Positions 33,913 to 43,688 of a stretch of DNA of 64,000 nt are shown one piece after another. Within the stretch, counting starts at the first letter, position 1, and each line of letters opens with the position of its first letter. A model generated the notes under the pieces. That model was not told the origin of the DNA and made no database searches. It saw only the letters and a list, made by a program, of their open reading frames with translations. The position numbers and the translations under genes were made by a program. Source of the stretch: Bacillota bacterium (GTDB lineage Bacteria > Bacillota > Clostridia > DSM-8532); NCBI GenBank assembly GCA_023415205.1, contig JAEZLR010000011.1:1-64000 (forward strand). Reading direction: 5' to 3'.

Positions 33913-35783
33913 GTGAGAATAAATTTTCTGCCCCTCCTCGCCGTGGACCAAGAGGCCCTATGGGAGGTCCCATGGGCCCCATGGGTGCTATGGGAGAAAA
34001 GCCGAAAAATTTCAAAAAAACAATGGGAAAGCTCATAGGGTATCTTAAGCCCTATAACCTCTCCCTGGTCATTGTCCTTCTGTTTGCCGCCGGTAGTGCC
34101 GCCTTTGCCATCGTTGGGCCCAATACGCTGAAAAAGGCTGTCAATAAGCTTTACGAAGGTCTTATCAGCAAGGTTCAGGGGATTACGGGGGCTGCCATTG
34201 ATTTCGGATACATCGGAAATATTCTGATGATTCTCATTGGTCTTTATCTGGTCAGCACCCTGTTCGGTTTTATTCAGGGCTTTATCATGGCGGGAGTTGC
34301 CCAGAAGGTTTCTTATAACCTAAGGAAGGCCATCTCAGAAAAAATGAATCGGATGCCCCTGAGTTATTTTGACACCAAAACCCATGGCGAGGTTCTCTCT
34401 CGGGTGACCAATGATGTGGATACTGTCAGCAATACCCTGAATCAGAGCCTTTCACAGATCGTCAGCTCTGTAACTACTCTCATCGGTGTTTTGGTGATGA
34501 TGTTATCCATAAGTTGGGTCATGACACTGGCCACCCTCTTGATTATGCCTATTTCCACAGTTCTCATCATGACAGTGGTTAAAAAATCTCAGAAATACTT
34601 TAAGGTCCAGCAGGAATATCTGGGCCACATCAATGGCCATGTGGAGGAAATGTTCGGGGGCCACACCATCATGAAGGCCTTTAATGGGGAAGAACAATCT
34701 ATTAAAAAATTTGAGGAATTGAACAGCACCTTGTATCACTCAGCCTGGAAAAGCCAGTTTCTCTCTGGTATGATGCACCCCATCATCGGTTTTATCGGTA
34801 ATTTAGGATACGTTATGGTTGCTATTCTGGGCGGATGGCTGGCTATAAAAAAGGCCATCCAGGTCGGTGATATACTGGCTTTTATCCAATATGTCCGCTC
34901 TTTCTCCCAGCCCCTTAACCAAGCTGCACAAATCGCCAATGTACTTCAGTCCACCGCCGCTGCCGCCGAGCGTGTTTTTGAGTTCTTAGGGGAAGCCGAG
35001 GAAGTACCCGAGGCCCAATTGCCTATCGTCCTTGAGCAACCGGAAGGAGCCGTCAGGTTTGAGCATGTGCATTTCGGTTATAACCCAGAAAATATTATCA
35101 TTAATGATTTTAACGCAACGATAAAACCCGGTCAGCGTGTTGCCATTGTGGGCCCCACCGGTGCGGGCAAGACCACCATGGTCAAGCTTCTCATGCGTTT
35201 CTACGATGTCAACAGCGGTTCTATTACCATTGACGGACAGGATATCCGTAATTTCAAGCGACAGGATCTGCGAGAAATCTTTGGCATGGTTCTTCAGGAT
35301 ACCTGGCTGTTTAATGGAACCATTATGGAGAACATCCGCTATGGTAAATTGGATGCCACTGACAATGAGGTCATTGAAGCCGCCAAGGCTGCCCATGCCG
35401 ATCATTTCATCAGAACCCTTCCCGATGGCTATGGCATGGTACTCAATGAGGAAGCCAGCAATGTGAGCCAAGGCCAGAAGCAGCTTCTTACCATCGCTCG
35501 TGCCATCCTTTCTGACCCCAAGATTCTTATTCTGGATGAAGCCACCAGCTCTGTGGACACCCGTACTGAGGTGTTGATCCAAAGAGCTATGGAGAATTTG
35601 ATGAAAGGTCGTACCAGCTTTATCATCGCCCATCGCCTTTCCACCATCCGGGATGCCGATCTGATTCTGGTCATGAAAGACGGCGACATTGTGGAACAAG
35701 GTAAGCACGAAGAGCTCCTTATGAGAAATGGGTTCTACGCCAGCCTCTACAACAGCCAGTTTGACGTAGCTGAAAGCGCATAG
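33909..35783 (+). CDS. ABC exporter half-transporter, catalytic subunit
   Basis: A 624-residue partner of the preceding protein. Six helices (about 50-340) and an ATPase domain (385-620) with Walker A GPTGAGKTT, a degenerate signature VSQGQKQLL, and a full Walker B plus catalytic Glu (ILILDEATSSVD). The pair therefore has one competent site (Glu here, VSGGQ from the other chain) and one degenerate site. The first 30 residues are a basic Pro/Gly/Met-rich tail (RRGPRGPMGGPMGPMG), unusual for the family. A hairpin terminator follows; the operon is probably repressed by the divergent TetR. Confidence 0.92.
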   Translation: MSENKFSAPPRRGPRGPMGGPMGPMGAMGEKPKNFKKTMGKLIGYLKPYNLSLVIVLLFAAGSAAFAIVGPNTLKKAVNKLYEGLISKVQGITGAAIDFGYIGNILMILIGLYLVSTLFGFIQGFIMAGVAQKVSYNLRKAISEKMNRMPLSYFDTKTHGEVLSRVTNDVDTVSNTLNQSLSQIVSSVTTLIGVLVMMLSISWVMTLATLLIMPISTVLIMTVVKKSQKYFKVQQEYLGHINGHVEEMFGGHTIMKAFNGEEQSIKKFEELNSTLYHSAWKSQFLSGMMHPIIGFIGNLGYVMVAILGGWLAIKKAIQVGDILAFIQYVRSFSQPLNQAAQIANVLQSTAAAAERVFEFLGEAEEVPEAQLPIVLEQPEGAVRFEHVHFGYNPENIIINDFNATIKPGQRVAIVGPTGAGKTTMVKLLMRFYDVNSGSITIDGQDIRNFKRQDLREIFGMVLQDTWLFNGTIMENIRYGKLDATDNEVIEAAKAAHADHFIRTLPDGYGMVLNEEASNVSQGQKQLLTIARAILSDPKILILDEATSSVDTRTEVLIQRAMENLMKGRTSFIIAHRLSTIRDADLILVMKDGDIVEQGKHEELLMRNGFYASLYNSQFDVAESA

Positions 35784-35813
35784 GCAGCAGGGACGATAAA
35801 AACAAAGGAAATA

Positions 35814-35856
35814 AAAGCTCTAAACAAACCACACTTTTGGGGATGTTTAGAGCTTT
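35814..35856. terminator. Bidirectional terminator between the ABC exporter and ABC-F genes
   Basis: AAAGCTCTAAACA (35814-35826) and TGTTTAGAGCTTT (35844-35856) form a 13-bp stem with A/T flanks, placed between convergent genes. The plus-strand side ends in a U-run (CTTTTTAT). Confidence 0.85.
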
Positions 35857-35888
35857 TTATGTTTGTGAATAAAAGACAGCGAGGGTTT

Positions 35889-37784
35889 TTAGTCTTGTTG
35901 AAGGCTCACCCATGCAGATAGAAGTTCCTCATGACGAGCTTCAAGGATTTGCTTCTCTAAGATAAGCTCGTTGAGTTTCTCATAATCGGCTGCATATCGT
36001 TCCAATTCCTCTTCTATAAGCTCCAGACGCTTTTCGGTAGAAGCTATCTCCTCTTCTGTTCTAAGAATTTTCTTCTCAAGTGCCTTAGGGCTGGGATTCT
36101 TTATCCGCCTATCGGTTTTGAGCTTTTCTTGAGGTGGCTTGTCCTGATCATGGCGTTGTTTTTGCTGGGCTTCATAACGCTTCCATTGGCGGTATTCCTC
36201 ATAGGTGCCATCAAAGCTGTACATGCTTCCATCTTCCAGCTCGCAAACAGTGGTGGCGAATTTCCTAATAAAGTACCGGTCATGGGACACAAACAAAATC
36301 GTCCCTTCAAAATCCTCCAGCACCTCTTCCATCCACTCCCTGGAGACAATATCCAGATGGTTGGTGGGCTCGTCAAGAATCAACAGATTCACTCCGCTCT
36401 GCATGAGGAGGCAGAGCTTCAACCGACTGCGTTCACCACCAGATAGGCTTCCCACTGTTTTATACACATCCTCGCCCCTGAACAAAAAGCCGGCCAACAA
36501 ATTTCTGGCTTTTCCCTCATCAATGATAAGCGCTATACGAACGGTCTCAAGAAGGGTGAGGCTGGGTTCGTCAAAGGTCACTATCTGGGGAAGATAGGCA
36601 ATTTTTACACTGGGCCCGATTCTAACCCATCCTTCATCGGGGATCAACTCACCCTGAATAATCTTCAAAAGGGTTGTCTTGCCTGTCCCGTTATTTCCCA
36701 AGAGCACTAACCGATCATTTTTCTTCACCAGAAGGTTTACCTTCTCAAAAATCAGACGCTCATTAAAGCTTTTTTGGATTCCTTTGAGAGCAATAACCTC
36801 CATTCCCGAAAAATCATTGGACTTGAAAGCCTGAGTAAGCTTCCTTTCGGTTTTTGGCTTTGGCGTGGACTTGCTCTGCATTCTCTCAAGCCTTTTCTCC
36901 ATACTGAAGGCCCTTTTATGCATCTTGGGGTTGTCTGCACGGTTAGCCCAGTCATGCATACGCTTGACGGCATTCTCCAGTTGCTTTATTTTTCGCTGCT
37001 CCTGCTCAAAATGCTTGAGCTGTTCGATCCTGCGTTGTTCCTTCAAAAGGGCGTATTTACTATAATTCCCTTCATAGCTTTCTGCCAGCCCGTCCTCAAT
37101 TTCAATAATCCTGTCGGCCACCCTATCCAAAAAATATCGGTCATGGGAAATGACGATCACTGTTCCCTGAAAGGTATCAAGGTATTCCTCCAGCCATTCC
37201 ACTGCATTAATATCCAAATGGTTGGTGGGCTCATCCAATAGGAGAATATGGGTATCCGTGAGAATGATTCGTGCTAAGTTGACACGGGTTTTTTCACCGC
37301 CGCTCAGCTCTGAAAACTGGCGGCCTTGCATATCCGGATCAATTCCCAAGCCATTACAAACCCGCTTTATAGAGGTTTCAATCATATATCCGCCCCGGGC
37401 TTCAAACTCCGATACCATGGTTCCATACTGCTTAACTACAATGGGGTTGCTGTCAACAGCCATTTCCTTTTCCCGTAGACGGATTCTATCCTTGAGAAGG
37501 TAAAGCTCCTCAAAAGCAGAGTCCAGAACCTGATAAACTGTTGTTCCAGGATCGTATTGAGGGATTTGATCCAGAACACCCACACGGCGTCCCTTTGGCA
37601 TGGTTAATTCGCCTTTTTCAAACATCTCCTCACCGGACAACACCTTAAACAGGGTGGTTTTCCCTGCACCATTCTTTCCAATTAAGCCTACAGTGGTGTT
37701 TTCATAGATTTCTAGGGATAGCCCCTTTAAAATATGGTGGGTTCCATAATATTTATGCATGTCTCGTATTACTATTTCAGCCAT
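35889..37784 (-). CDS. ABC-F family ATPase
   Basis: A 631-residue soluble protein with two ABC ATPase domains (about 5-255 and 325-535) joined by the ABC-F interdomain linker rich in charged helices. Walker A motifs GKNGAGKTTLFK and GNNGTGKTTLLK, signatures LSGGEKTRVNLARI and LSGGERSRLKLCLL, and two LLLDEPTNHLD/LILDEPTNHLD boxes are intact. A C-terminal coiled coil (about 555-631) resembles Uup/YdiF-type members. ABC-F proteins bind ribosomes at the E site and rescue stalls or protect from antibiotics. No attenuator leader is visible in the 32 bases before it. ATG after AAGGAGTTAACCC. Confidence 0.92.
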   Translation of the reverse strand: MAEIVIRDMHKYYGTHHILKGLSLEIYENTTVGLIGKNGAGKTTLFKVLSGEEMFEKGELTMPKGRRVGVLDQIPQYDPGTTVYQVLDSAFEELYLLKDRIRLREKEMAVDSNPIVVKQYGTMVSEFEARGGYMIETSIKRVCNGLGIDPDMQGRQFSELSGGEKTRVNLARIILTDTHILLLDEPTNHLDINAVEWLEEYLDTFQGTVIVISHDRYFLDRVADRIIEIEDGLAESYEGNYSKYALLKEQRRIEQLKHFEQEQRKIKQLENAVKRMHDWANRADNPKMHKRAFSMEKRLERMQSKSTPKPKTERKLTQAFKSNDFSGMEVIALKGIQKSFNERLIFEKVNLLVKKNDRLVLLGNNGTGKTTLLKIIQGELIPDEGWVRIGPSVKIAYLPQIVTFDEPSLTLLETVRIALIIDEGKARNLLAGFLFRGEDVYKTVGSLSGGERSRLKLCLLMQSGVNLLILDEPTNHLDIVSREWMEEVLEDFEGTILFVSHDRYFIRKFATTVCELEDGSMYSFDGTYEEYRQWKRYEAQQKQRHDQDKPPQEKLKTDRRIKNPSPKALEKKILRTEEEIASTEKRLELIEEELERYAADYEKLNELILEKQILEARHEELLSAWVSLQQD

Positions 37785-37816
37785 GGGTTAACTCCTTAAT
37801 GGTTCTAGAAGAAAAA

Positions 37817-39625
37817 TCAATAGACATCCTGAACCGACGAAAGGGCCCGATCCATAAAGGATAGCGTATTTCTAATGATCTGGAATAAGGCATCCTGCTT
37901 TTCATCCTGGAGAGCATCCCACAAAGGGTGACTTTCTCTGTGTAACGCCGTTTCTATGAGACCCAGCCGTTTCTCGGCCCCCAGAACTATGGTGTAGCCC
38001 AAGAGCGCCAGGGGCTCTGTCATCCATGACGGCAGACTATCCAAGGCAATGGTGCGGTTCAGAAGACGTCTCTTAATTTCCTTCCAGGTTCTATGCTGCT
38101 TAATACCATAATCTGTGTGCTTTTGAATCCTTAAGGTATAGAGGAAAAGCGTTAAGCCTATGGGAAGCAGCATATATCCTGCCCATACTGACAGAGCCAC
38201 TGGAATGATCAAGCCCAGAACAAAGAGCAGTGCTCCCACCACCAAGCCCAAATCCCGGTAAAGGATGAGGCGTGTTGCCAGTACATTCTTTTTGGTATAA
38301 TCATCGAGAACCTTTTGTTCCCATAAATCACAAAACGTCTTTACCGCTATTGAACTTTCTTCTTTCCGTGTTTGATCCATTAAATGTGACGGATCAAACA
38401 GGCCGGCCTCGTTTAGGTTTGCGGTTGACCAATCCAACAGGAATTGCTCGGCCGGTGCCAGCCCTTCAATGGAACCGGACGGAGTGGGCTTAAAGCAAAA
38501 TAACCCTTCGGATGCCTCCCTCTTTACCACAACCACTTCAAAATAGCCTAGTGAAGCCAAATGAAGAAGACTTCCCAATAAGCTTCTCCCCCTATCTCTT
38601 CCATTGGCTATCACCCTTCGCACCTCCGCCGGGCTTAGCCTGTCAATATTCCTCATATCCAGGGGGAAGGGCGCCTTCTTGAGCTGGTGCAATTCCTTCT
38701 GAATTCTGTAGAGGGTATAAAGGCCCAGCAAGGATACCACCAGAGAAAATATGATTGACATTCTTCTGGCCCGTTGGCTCATTCTCTCTGCCCAGGCCCT
38801 TCGGCCTGCTTCCCTTGCAGCGTTTTCTCTGGCCTCAAGAAGTTCTTCCTTACTGCTTTCTTTATACTCTTCCTCTTCTGCCAATATCTCTTCCAAATAG
38901 TCCCCAGAATCTAAGACTCTGGCATTGGGCACAAGATTTGCCGGAAAAACTACACGGGTTTCCACATATTCTCCCGGAACTGTGTCCGGAACATTAAAGC
39001 TTACGGCTCTTTTACTGTCAACCGTCTTACGGCCAACCAGCACCCCGTGGAGAAAGGGCCTGATGTCGGAAATATCAGCATACCGGGGTAGATTGATAAA
39101 GATATTGATATTGCTCACCCTGCTTTCCCAGTTCTTAGGAATCAGAGTTCTTCTATATTCCGCCACATCCCCATAGCGTTTTATGGCATTGTTCACTTTG
39201 TATTTGACGACAATAGAACCATACCGTTTACTGAAAGCCCCATAGACCTTAACCCGGACAGCTTGTTTTTCCTGGATGACGCTATAGGTTCCTGAAAACA
39301 CATTAGGGTCCCATTGACCTGCCGAAAGCTTATCGCACTCAATGTAACCGTCCTTTTTGAGCATGTACACGCTTTCAACCTCTACGGTTTCTCCCTCTTG
39401 CTTGTCAATAAGGAGCATAACATTATTATAGCCTCCGAAAGAAGTGTATTTGATGCTTTCGGTTATGTGAAGGCTACCGTCCGTCTCAATACGGACATTA
39501 ACATCATAGCCGGATATATTGTATTCCACATTGGCGTCGGCAAAAGCGGGAACCCCTGCCATAAAGAATATTAAGATGAAAAGGATCAATAAAAAACATC
39601 GTTGCTTCTTCGTGAACCTCAGCAC
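37817..39625 (-). CDS. DUF2207 family membrane protein
   Basis: A 602-residue protein with a signal peptide (about 1-30), an outer DUF2207 domain (about 33-225: YNISGYDVNVRIETDGSLHI and IVVKYKVNNAIKRYGDVAEY), a coiled stretch, a membrane helix (about 292-310), a cytosolic region with LSPAEVRRVIANGRDRGRSL, and a hydrophobic pair (about 455-495). The family is common in Firmicutes and unassigned. The start is GTG, seven bases after AAGGAGGGAG. It follows the GT-C-like membrane gene by 21 bases and precedes the ABC-F gene by 32, so these three genes can be co-transcribed. Confidence 0.82.
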   Translation of the reverse strand: MLRFTKKQRCFLLILFILIFFMAGVPAFADANVEYNISGYDVNVRIETDGSLHITESIKYTSFGGYNNVMLLIDKQEGETVEVESVYMLKKDGYIECDKLSAGQWDPNVFSGTYSVIQEKQAVRVKVYGAFSKRYGSIVVKYKVNNAIKRYGDVAEYRRTLIPKNWESRVSNINIFINLPRYADISDIRPFLHGVLVGRKTVDSKRAVSFNVPDTVPGEYVETRVVFPANLVPNARVLDSGDYLEEILAEEEEYKESSKEELLEARENAAREAGRRAWAERMSQRARRMSIIFSLVVSLLGLYTLYRIQKELHQLKKAPFPLDMRNIDRLSPAEVRRVIANGRDRGRSLLGSLLHLASLGYFEVVVVKREASEGLFCFKPTPSGSIEGLAPAEQFLLDWSTANLNEAGLFDPSHLMDQTRKEESSIAVKTFCDLWEQKVLDDYTKKNVLATRLILYRDLGLVVGALLFVLGLIIPVALSVWAGYMLLPIGLTLFLYTLRIQKHTDYGIKQHRTWKEIKRRLLNRTIALDSLPSWMTEPLALLGYTIVLGAEKRLGLIETALHRESHPLWDALQDEKQDALFQIIRNTLSFMDRALSSVQDVY

Positions 39626-39646
39626 AGAGCTCCCTCCTTCCTACGC

Positions 39647-40879
39647 TTATGATTTGCCTATGAGTATGGACTTCAAATTTCTCATAAAAGGGCGGCAATC
39701 GGCAAAAAGCAGCATAGGAGCAATGATCGCTGCCCTGTACCGGTAATAGGTATCCGCTATATTTTCGCTGATGAGGGCGTTGATAAGGCTATAGGACACA
39801 ATGAAGGCCATGATTCCGATAAGGTAAGGATTCCACTCCAGCAGGGTATTCAGAAACCCGAAAATGGAAATAATCATGCAAACGTACCAGAGAATCATTT
39901 CAATTCTTACAAGGGTCACGGCGGCATAATTTCCTGAAATATCAGTGATATTGTCAACCCCCTCTATATGAGGTTTGGTCAAAAAGCCATTAATGGCCTC
40001 AGGAATGTCCTTATCCAGAATGGTTTTAAAAATGGAATCCATTTCATCATTGAGATCCTCATCCCCACCCTGGCTGCGGTCGAGTGGCAGAGCATGATAA
40101 TCATTTAAATTGGATAGTACCGTGGTGCAGGTTAAAATAATACAGGTCGCCAATACGGCGGTGCCAAAGAAAAGAATCATCCGGCGCTTAGTTTTGAGGT
40201 AATGGAAAAACAGCCCTACCAGTAAACCGCCACCAATGGTAAAGAGCATGTAAATCCTCAATAGAGTGCTTACATAGAGTAGCCCACAGAGGAGCCCTAT
40301 ACACAAGGCTTGCCTTCTGACCGTCCATTCTCGCTCCTTAAGCAAGCGCAGGGTGATATACCATATGAGTATGGAGATAAAAAAGGAAAGGGACTCCTTG
40401 CGCGTATCCGTTGTCCAGACAAACATGCTGGGGATGAACAAATAGACGGCACCAATAAACCCGGACTTCTTGAAGCTGTAGTTCAGGTTAAGGGCGATGG
40501 CCGTGAGCAGGTAGCCCGAGATGACAGCTAAAAAGGAATTGATAAAGGATGCGGCAAACCGATTCACGCCAAATAGAGCATATTGAATGCCTACCATGAC
40601 CGTATACCAGGTATACTCATATTTTACAGCCCAGAGGGGTGTCCCTGACGAGATCTGGCGTGCCACATCCTTGGCCACCTGGTGGTAGATGAGGCCATCG
40701 GTTCCCATAGCCTCAGTACCATTGGCAAAGATCACATAGGTTAAAATATAGTGGCAGACCAGAGCAAGCTCGGCTAACACGATCAACCACAGTCTTTTAG
40801 GCTGCTTCTTGATAATGAGCATCCCGCACCAGGCCGTCAGGAGCATCAGTATTAACATCCAAATAGCATTTTCAAGCAT
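39647..40879 (-). CDS. Polytopic membrane protein, GT-C glycosyltransferase-like or polymerase-like
   Basis: A 410-residue protein with about ten membrane helices. The first outer loop has GTDGLIYHQVAKDVARQISS, with an acidic residue placed as in GT-C mannosyltransferases and EpsG-like proteins, and an EYTWYTVMVGIQYALFG stretch that resembles the second loop of such enzymes. Near residues 255-310 there is a long outer loop rich in Asp (SQGGDEDLNDEMDS). The fold call rests on topology and this loop only. It lacks a good ribosome binding site (GTGGG at 19 bases). Confidence 0.55.
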   Translation of the reverse strand: MLENAIWMLILMLLTAWCGMLIIKKQPKRLWLIVLAELALVCHYILTYVIFANGTEAMGTDGLIYHQVAKDVARQISSGTPLWAVKYEYTWYTVMVGIQYALFGVNRFAASFINSFLAVISGYLLTAIALNLNYSFKKSGFIGAVYLFIPSMFVWTTDTRKESLSFFISILIWYITLRLLKEREWTVRRQALCIGLLCGLLYVSTLLRIYMLFTIGGGLLVGLFFHYLKTKRRMILFFGTAVLATCIILTCTTVLSNLNDYHALPLDRSQGGDEDLNDEMDSIFKTILDKDIPEAINGFLTKPHIEGVDNITDISGNYAAVTLVRIEMILWYVCMIISIFGFLNTLLEWNPYLIGIMAFIVSYSLINALISENIADTYYRYRAAIIAPMLLFADCRPFMRNLKSILIGKS

Positions 40880-40944
40880 CTTAATTATTTAAACCCACTT
40901 GATATAAACTTCCTAGTGTGGACATAAGCACTTATTTATGTCCA

Positions 40945-42114
40945 TTAATGGTGGAAGAGCCGAAGTCCTGTAAAGCACATGACCATATTATAGCCGTTGC
41001 AGGCCCTGATAACCTCGTCGTCCTTCACAGATCCTCCTGGTTGAGCAACATACTTCACATTACTGATGGCTGCCCTGTCAATATTGTCCTTGAAGGGAAT
41101 AAAGGCGTCAGAGGAATAGGCCACACCCTCAAAGGATTTAATCCACTCTGTTTTTTCTTTGGCTGTCAGCTTTTCGGGAACCACATCAAAGAGAGTCTCC
41201 CATTCCCTGATTTCAACCTCGGTGGCATCCTCTCTCAGATACAGATCAATGGCATTGTCAATGACCGGATTTTTAAGCCCCTCTTTAAACCTCATGGACA
41301 GCACCTTGGGGTGCTGGCGAAGCATCCAGATATCCGCCTTTCCTGCGGCCAGGCGCGTACAGTGGATACGGGATTGCTGCCCAGCTCCGCAGCCGATCAC
41401 TTGCCCGTCGTAGGCAAAGCAGATGGAATTGGACTGGGTATATTTCAAGGTGATGGTGGCAATCAAAAGATCCCTTAGAGCCTCCGGGGTCATGGATTTA
41501 TTGTCTGAAACAATATTCTCAAAGGTATCCTTGCTGATTACGGCGTTGTTTCTTTGCTGTTCAAGGGTGATACCAAAAATATCACGGCTCTCTAGTGGCT
41601 CAGGCTGGTAATCCGGGTCAATCTGCATGATGACATAGCCGCCTCTTTTCTTGGCCTTGAGCATTTCCAAAGCCTCTGCCTCATATCCGGGAGCAATGAT
41701 TCCGTCGGAGACTTCTTTTGAAAGAAGCCTGGCGGTATCCAAATCAACCGTGTCGCTCAGGGCGATAAAGTCCCCGAAAGAGGAAACACGGTCGGCGCCT
41801 CTTGCACGAGCATAAGCCGTTGCCACGGGCGATAGAATCAGCCCTTCTACATGATACGCTTTTTTAAGGGCATCGCTTAGAGGATTAGCCACTGCCGCTC
41901 CGGCAGGACTCACGTGCTTGAAGGAAGTGGCAGCAGGAAGCCCTGTCGCTTCTTTCAGTTCCTTGACCAACTGCCAAGCATTAAGAGCATCCGCAAAATT
42001 TATATAGCTGGGCGTACCATTTAAAAGGGTCAAGGGTAATTGCCCCTTCTTCATAACAATCCTACAGGGCTTTTGATGTGGGTTACAGCCGTATTTTATG
42101 GTAAGTTCATCCAT
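40945..42114 (-). CDS. Standalone AICAR formyltransferase (PurH C-terminal domain homologue)
   Basis: A 389-residue enzyme that formylates AICAR with 10-formyl-THF in the penultimate step of IMP synthesis. It matches the C-terminal part of PurH: KYGCNPHQKPCRIVMKKG at the start, ATSFKHVSPAGAAVANPLSD near residue 62 with the Lys-His pair of the active site, and DKSMTPEALRDLLIATITLK. The N-terminal IMP cyclohydrolase (MGS) domain of normal 510-residue PurH is absent. The missing step is supplied by the PurO-type gene 22 bases upstream. ATG follows GGGAGGATTTGAACC. Confidence 0.9.
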   Translation of the reverse strand: MDELTIKYGCNPHQKPCRIVMKKGQLPLTLLNGTPSYINFADALNAWQLVKELKEATGLPAATSFKHVSPAGAAVANPLSDALKKAYHVEGLILSPVATAYARARGADRVSSFGDFIALSDTVDLDTARLLSKEVSDGIIAPGYEAEALEMLKAKKRGGYVIMQIDPDYQPEPLESRDIFGITLEQQRNNAVISKDTFENIVSDNKSMTPEALRDLLIATITLKYTQSNSICFAYDGQVIGCGAGQQSRIHCTRLAAGKADIWMLRQHPKVLSMRFKEGLKNPVIDNAIDLYLREDATEVEIREWETLFDVVPEKLTAKEKTEWIKSFEGVAYSSDAFIPFKDNIDRAAISNVKYVAQPGGSVKDDEVIRACNGYNMVMCFTGLRLFHH

Positions 42115-42135
42115 GGTTCAAATCCTCCCGAAAGC

Positions 42136-42858
42136 TTATTTCATATGACGATTTTTAATTTTGATTTCCACTGCTCCCGTTTTCATCTCAATGGTTTTAA
42201 CCAACAGGGAGACTCTGTTTTCCTCATTCAGAAGATCCCAATAAAGCTCCAGTGCCTCATCAATGCTGTCGGGTATGGGCATCAGATAGGGCTCACCTGA
42301 AAAGGAGGGCAGCACCTCTCCATCCCCTGAATAGGTATGGATGCAATGCCCCAGACCCTTCAACGGCTTTTCATAGTGAAAGAAGTTGCGCACACAGGTT
42401 TCGGGGTTCCCCTCTTCTGTTTTCAGGATGGAGAGAGTATAAATATTCTTTCCATCAAGCGCCATAAGCCCTGTAATTCTGGGTGTAAAATTGGGGGCAT
42501 CGGGCTCAAAAGTGCGAGTCGCCAGCGCTTCTTCAAAGGTTGCACCCGTTTGAAGAGAGTCGTACACCGTCTCGGTCTGATCGCCGTTTGAGAGGATATG
42601 ATACTGTCCAAAAGCCTTTAAGGGGTAATAGATAATGAGCGAGGGATCGGTGAGCTTGCTTTCGTCAAAGGCTTTGGTTCTTACAAAACCATTCTCCTCA
42701 ACAAAAACCCTGTTTCTACTGTTCTCACTGCGGCCCATAATCCAATAAACCTGTACCAGCCTTTGACCATCCTGCGTGACACCAAGAACTATACCACGTC
42801 CAGGATACGCGTTCTTTTTAAGGTTTTCCACATTCTTTTGGGCAGTATGTCTCAACAT
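42136..42858 (-). CDS. PurO-type IMP cyclohydrolase
   Basis: A 240-residue protein of the IMP_cyclohyd family first known from archaea; it closes the ring of FAICAR to give IMP. Visible blocks are YPGRGIVLGVTQDGQRLVQV, IMGRSENSRNRVF and TFEPDAPNFTPRITGLMALD. The start at 42858 is chosen because AAGGAGTGCACCG precedes it. It and the AICAR formyltransferase that follows perform together what bifunctional PurH does in most bacteria. No other purine gene is adjacent, and no PurR box or purine riboswitch was seen. Confidence 0.9.
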   Translation of the reverse strand: MLRHTAQKNVENLKKNAYPGRGIVLGVTQDGQRLVQVYWIMGRSENSRNRVFVEENGFVRTKAFDESKLTDPSLIIYYPLKAFGQYHILSNGDQTETVYDSLQTGATFEEALATRTFEPDAPNFTPRITGLMALDGKNIYTLSILKTEEGNPETCVRNFFHYEKPLKGLGHCIHTYSGDGEVLPSFSGEPYLMPIPDSIDEALELYWDLLNEENRVSLLVKTIEMKTGAVEIKIKNRHMK

Positions 42859-43023
42859 CGGTGCACTCCTTCCTTTGATTGACAAATTCTAAACAAATTC
42901 ATTTTACATGAAAACAAAAAGGCCAACAAGGGTGAAACGCACCAATATTAGAGGGGCTAGGAATTGACCCATTAGACATATTTCGCAAACCCGGGCCTAC
43001 TTCCTTTTCCTTATCCACTGGTT

Positions 43024-43569
43024 CTATTTATAGAGCATCCCAGCTTTGACTTTCTCCGCTACCTCGAGCCCTTTGATCATCGAAAGTAAAGCATATGAAA
43101 AAGGTAAAGCCGTGCCCGGACCTCTGGAGGTTACAAAGTTCCGGTCTAATACCACATCTTCCTCAGAAACCTGAGCCCCTAAAAGCTCATTCTCAAAACC
43201 CGGATAGCAGGTTGCCCTGACACCGTTGTAAAAGCCGAGCTTCCCCGGAAGAGAGGGGGCGGCACAAATGGCTGCAAGCAAACCCTCATGGCCTTGGTGC
43301 TCCTTGAGCAGGCCGACCATGGCCTCCGAAGCCTCCAACCCCTGCACACCCTTTAATCCACCGGGAAGGACAATCATATCCTCTTTTGATACTTGAATTT
43401 CATCCACAGTCCTATCAGCTATAACAGATATTTTCCTGTCGCTTACAACAACCCTGTCAGGCTTTATGGAAACGATGACAGTATCTACACCGCCCCGCCT
43501 TAAAACGTCAACTACAGCCAAGGCTTCGATTTCCTCAAAACCATCTGCCAACATCACATAGACCTTCAT
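43024..43569 (-). CDS. DJ-1/PfpI family protein
   Basis: A 181-residue cytosolic protein with the DJ-1/YajL fold: MKVYVMLADGFEEIEALAVV (conserved Glu at 15), VLPGGLKGVQGLEAS, and the nucleophile elbow AAICAAPSLPGKLG with Cys 102. Family members act as glyoxalases, deglycase-like or chaperone proteins; which applies is not visible. Monocistronic, diverging from the mutS2-like operon. ATG after GGATGGTTGGGGA. Confidence 0.9.
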   Translation of the reverse strand: MKVYVMLADGFEEIEALAVVDVLRRGGVDTVIVSIKPDRVVVSDRKISVIADRTVDEIQVSKEDMIVLPGGLKGVQGLEASEAMVGLLKEHQGHEGLLAAICAAPSLPGKLGFYNGVRATCYPGFENELLGAQVSEEDVVLDRNFVTSRGPGTALPFSYALLSMIKGLEVAEKVKAGMLYK

Positions 43570-43688
43570 TCCCCAACCATCCTTTCTTTTACTTTTTCAT
43601 CTATCATTATAAACCATTTCAGCTAGGCTAAAAAGTTCTTTGATTAAATCCCAGTCCTCACCATTAACATTATCTTCAAAAATACCCC

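Noticed and set aside
34986..35708. 240-codon minus-strand frame antisense to the ABC exporter
   Set aside because: It lies wholly within a well-supported ABC ATPase gene on the other strand, has no start signal and no recognisable domain. It is a coding shadow.
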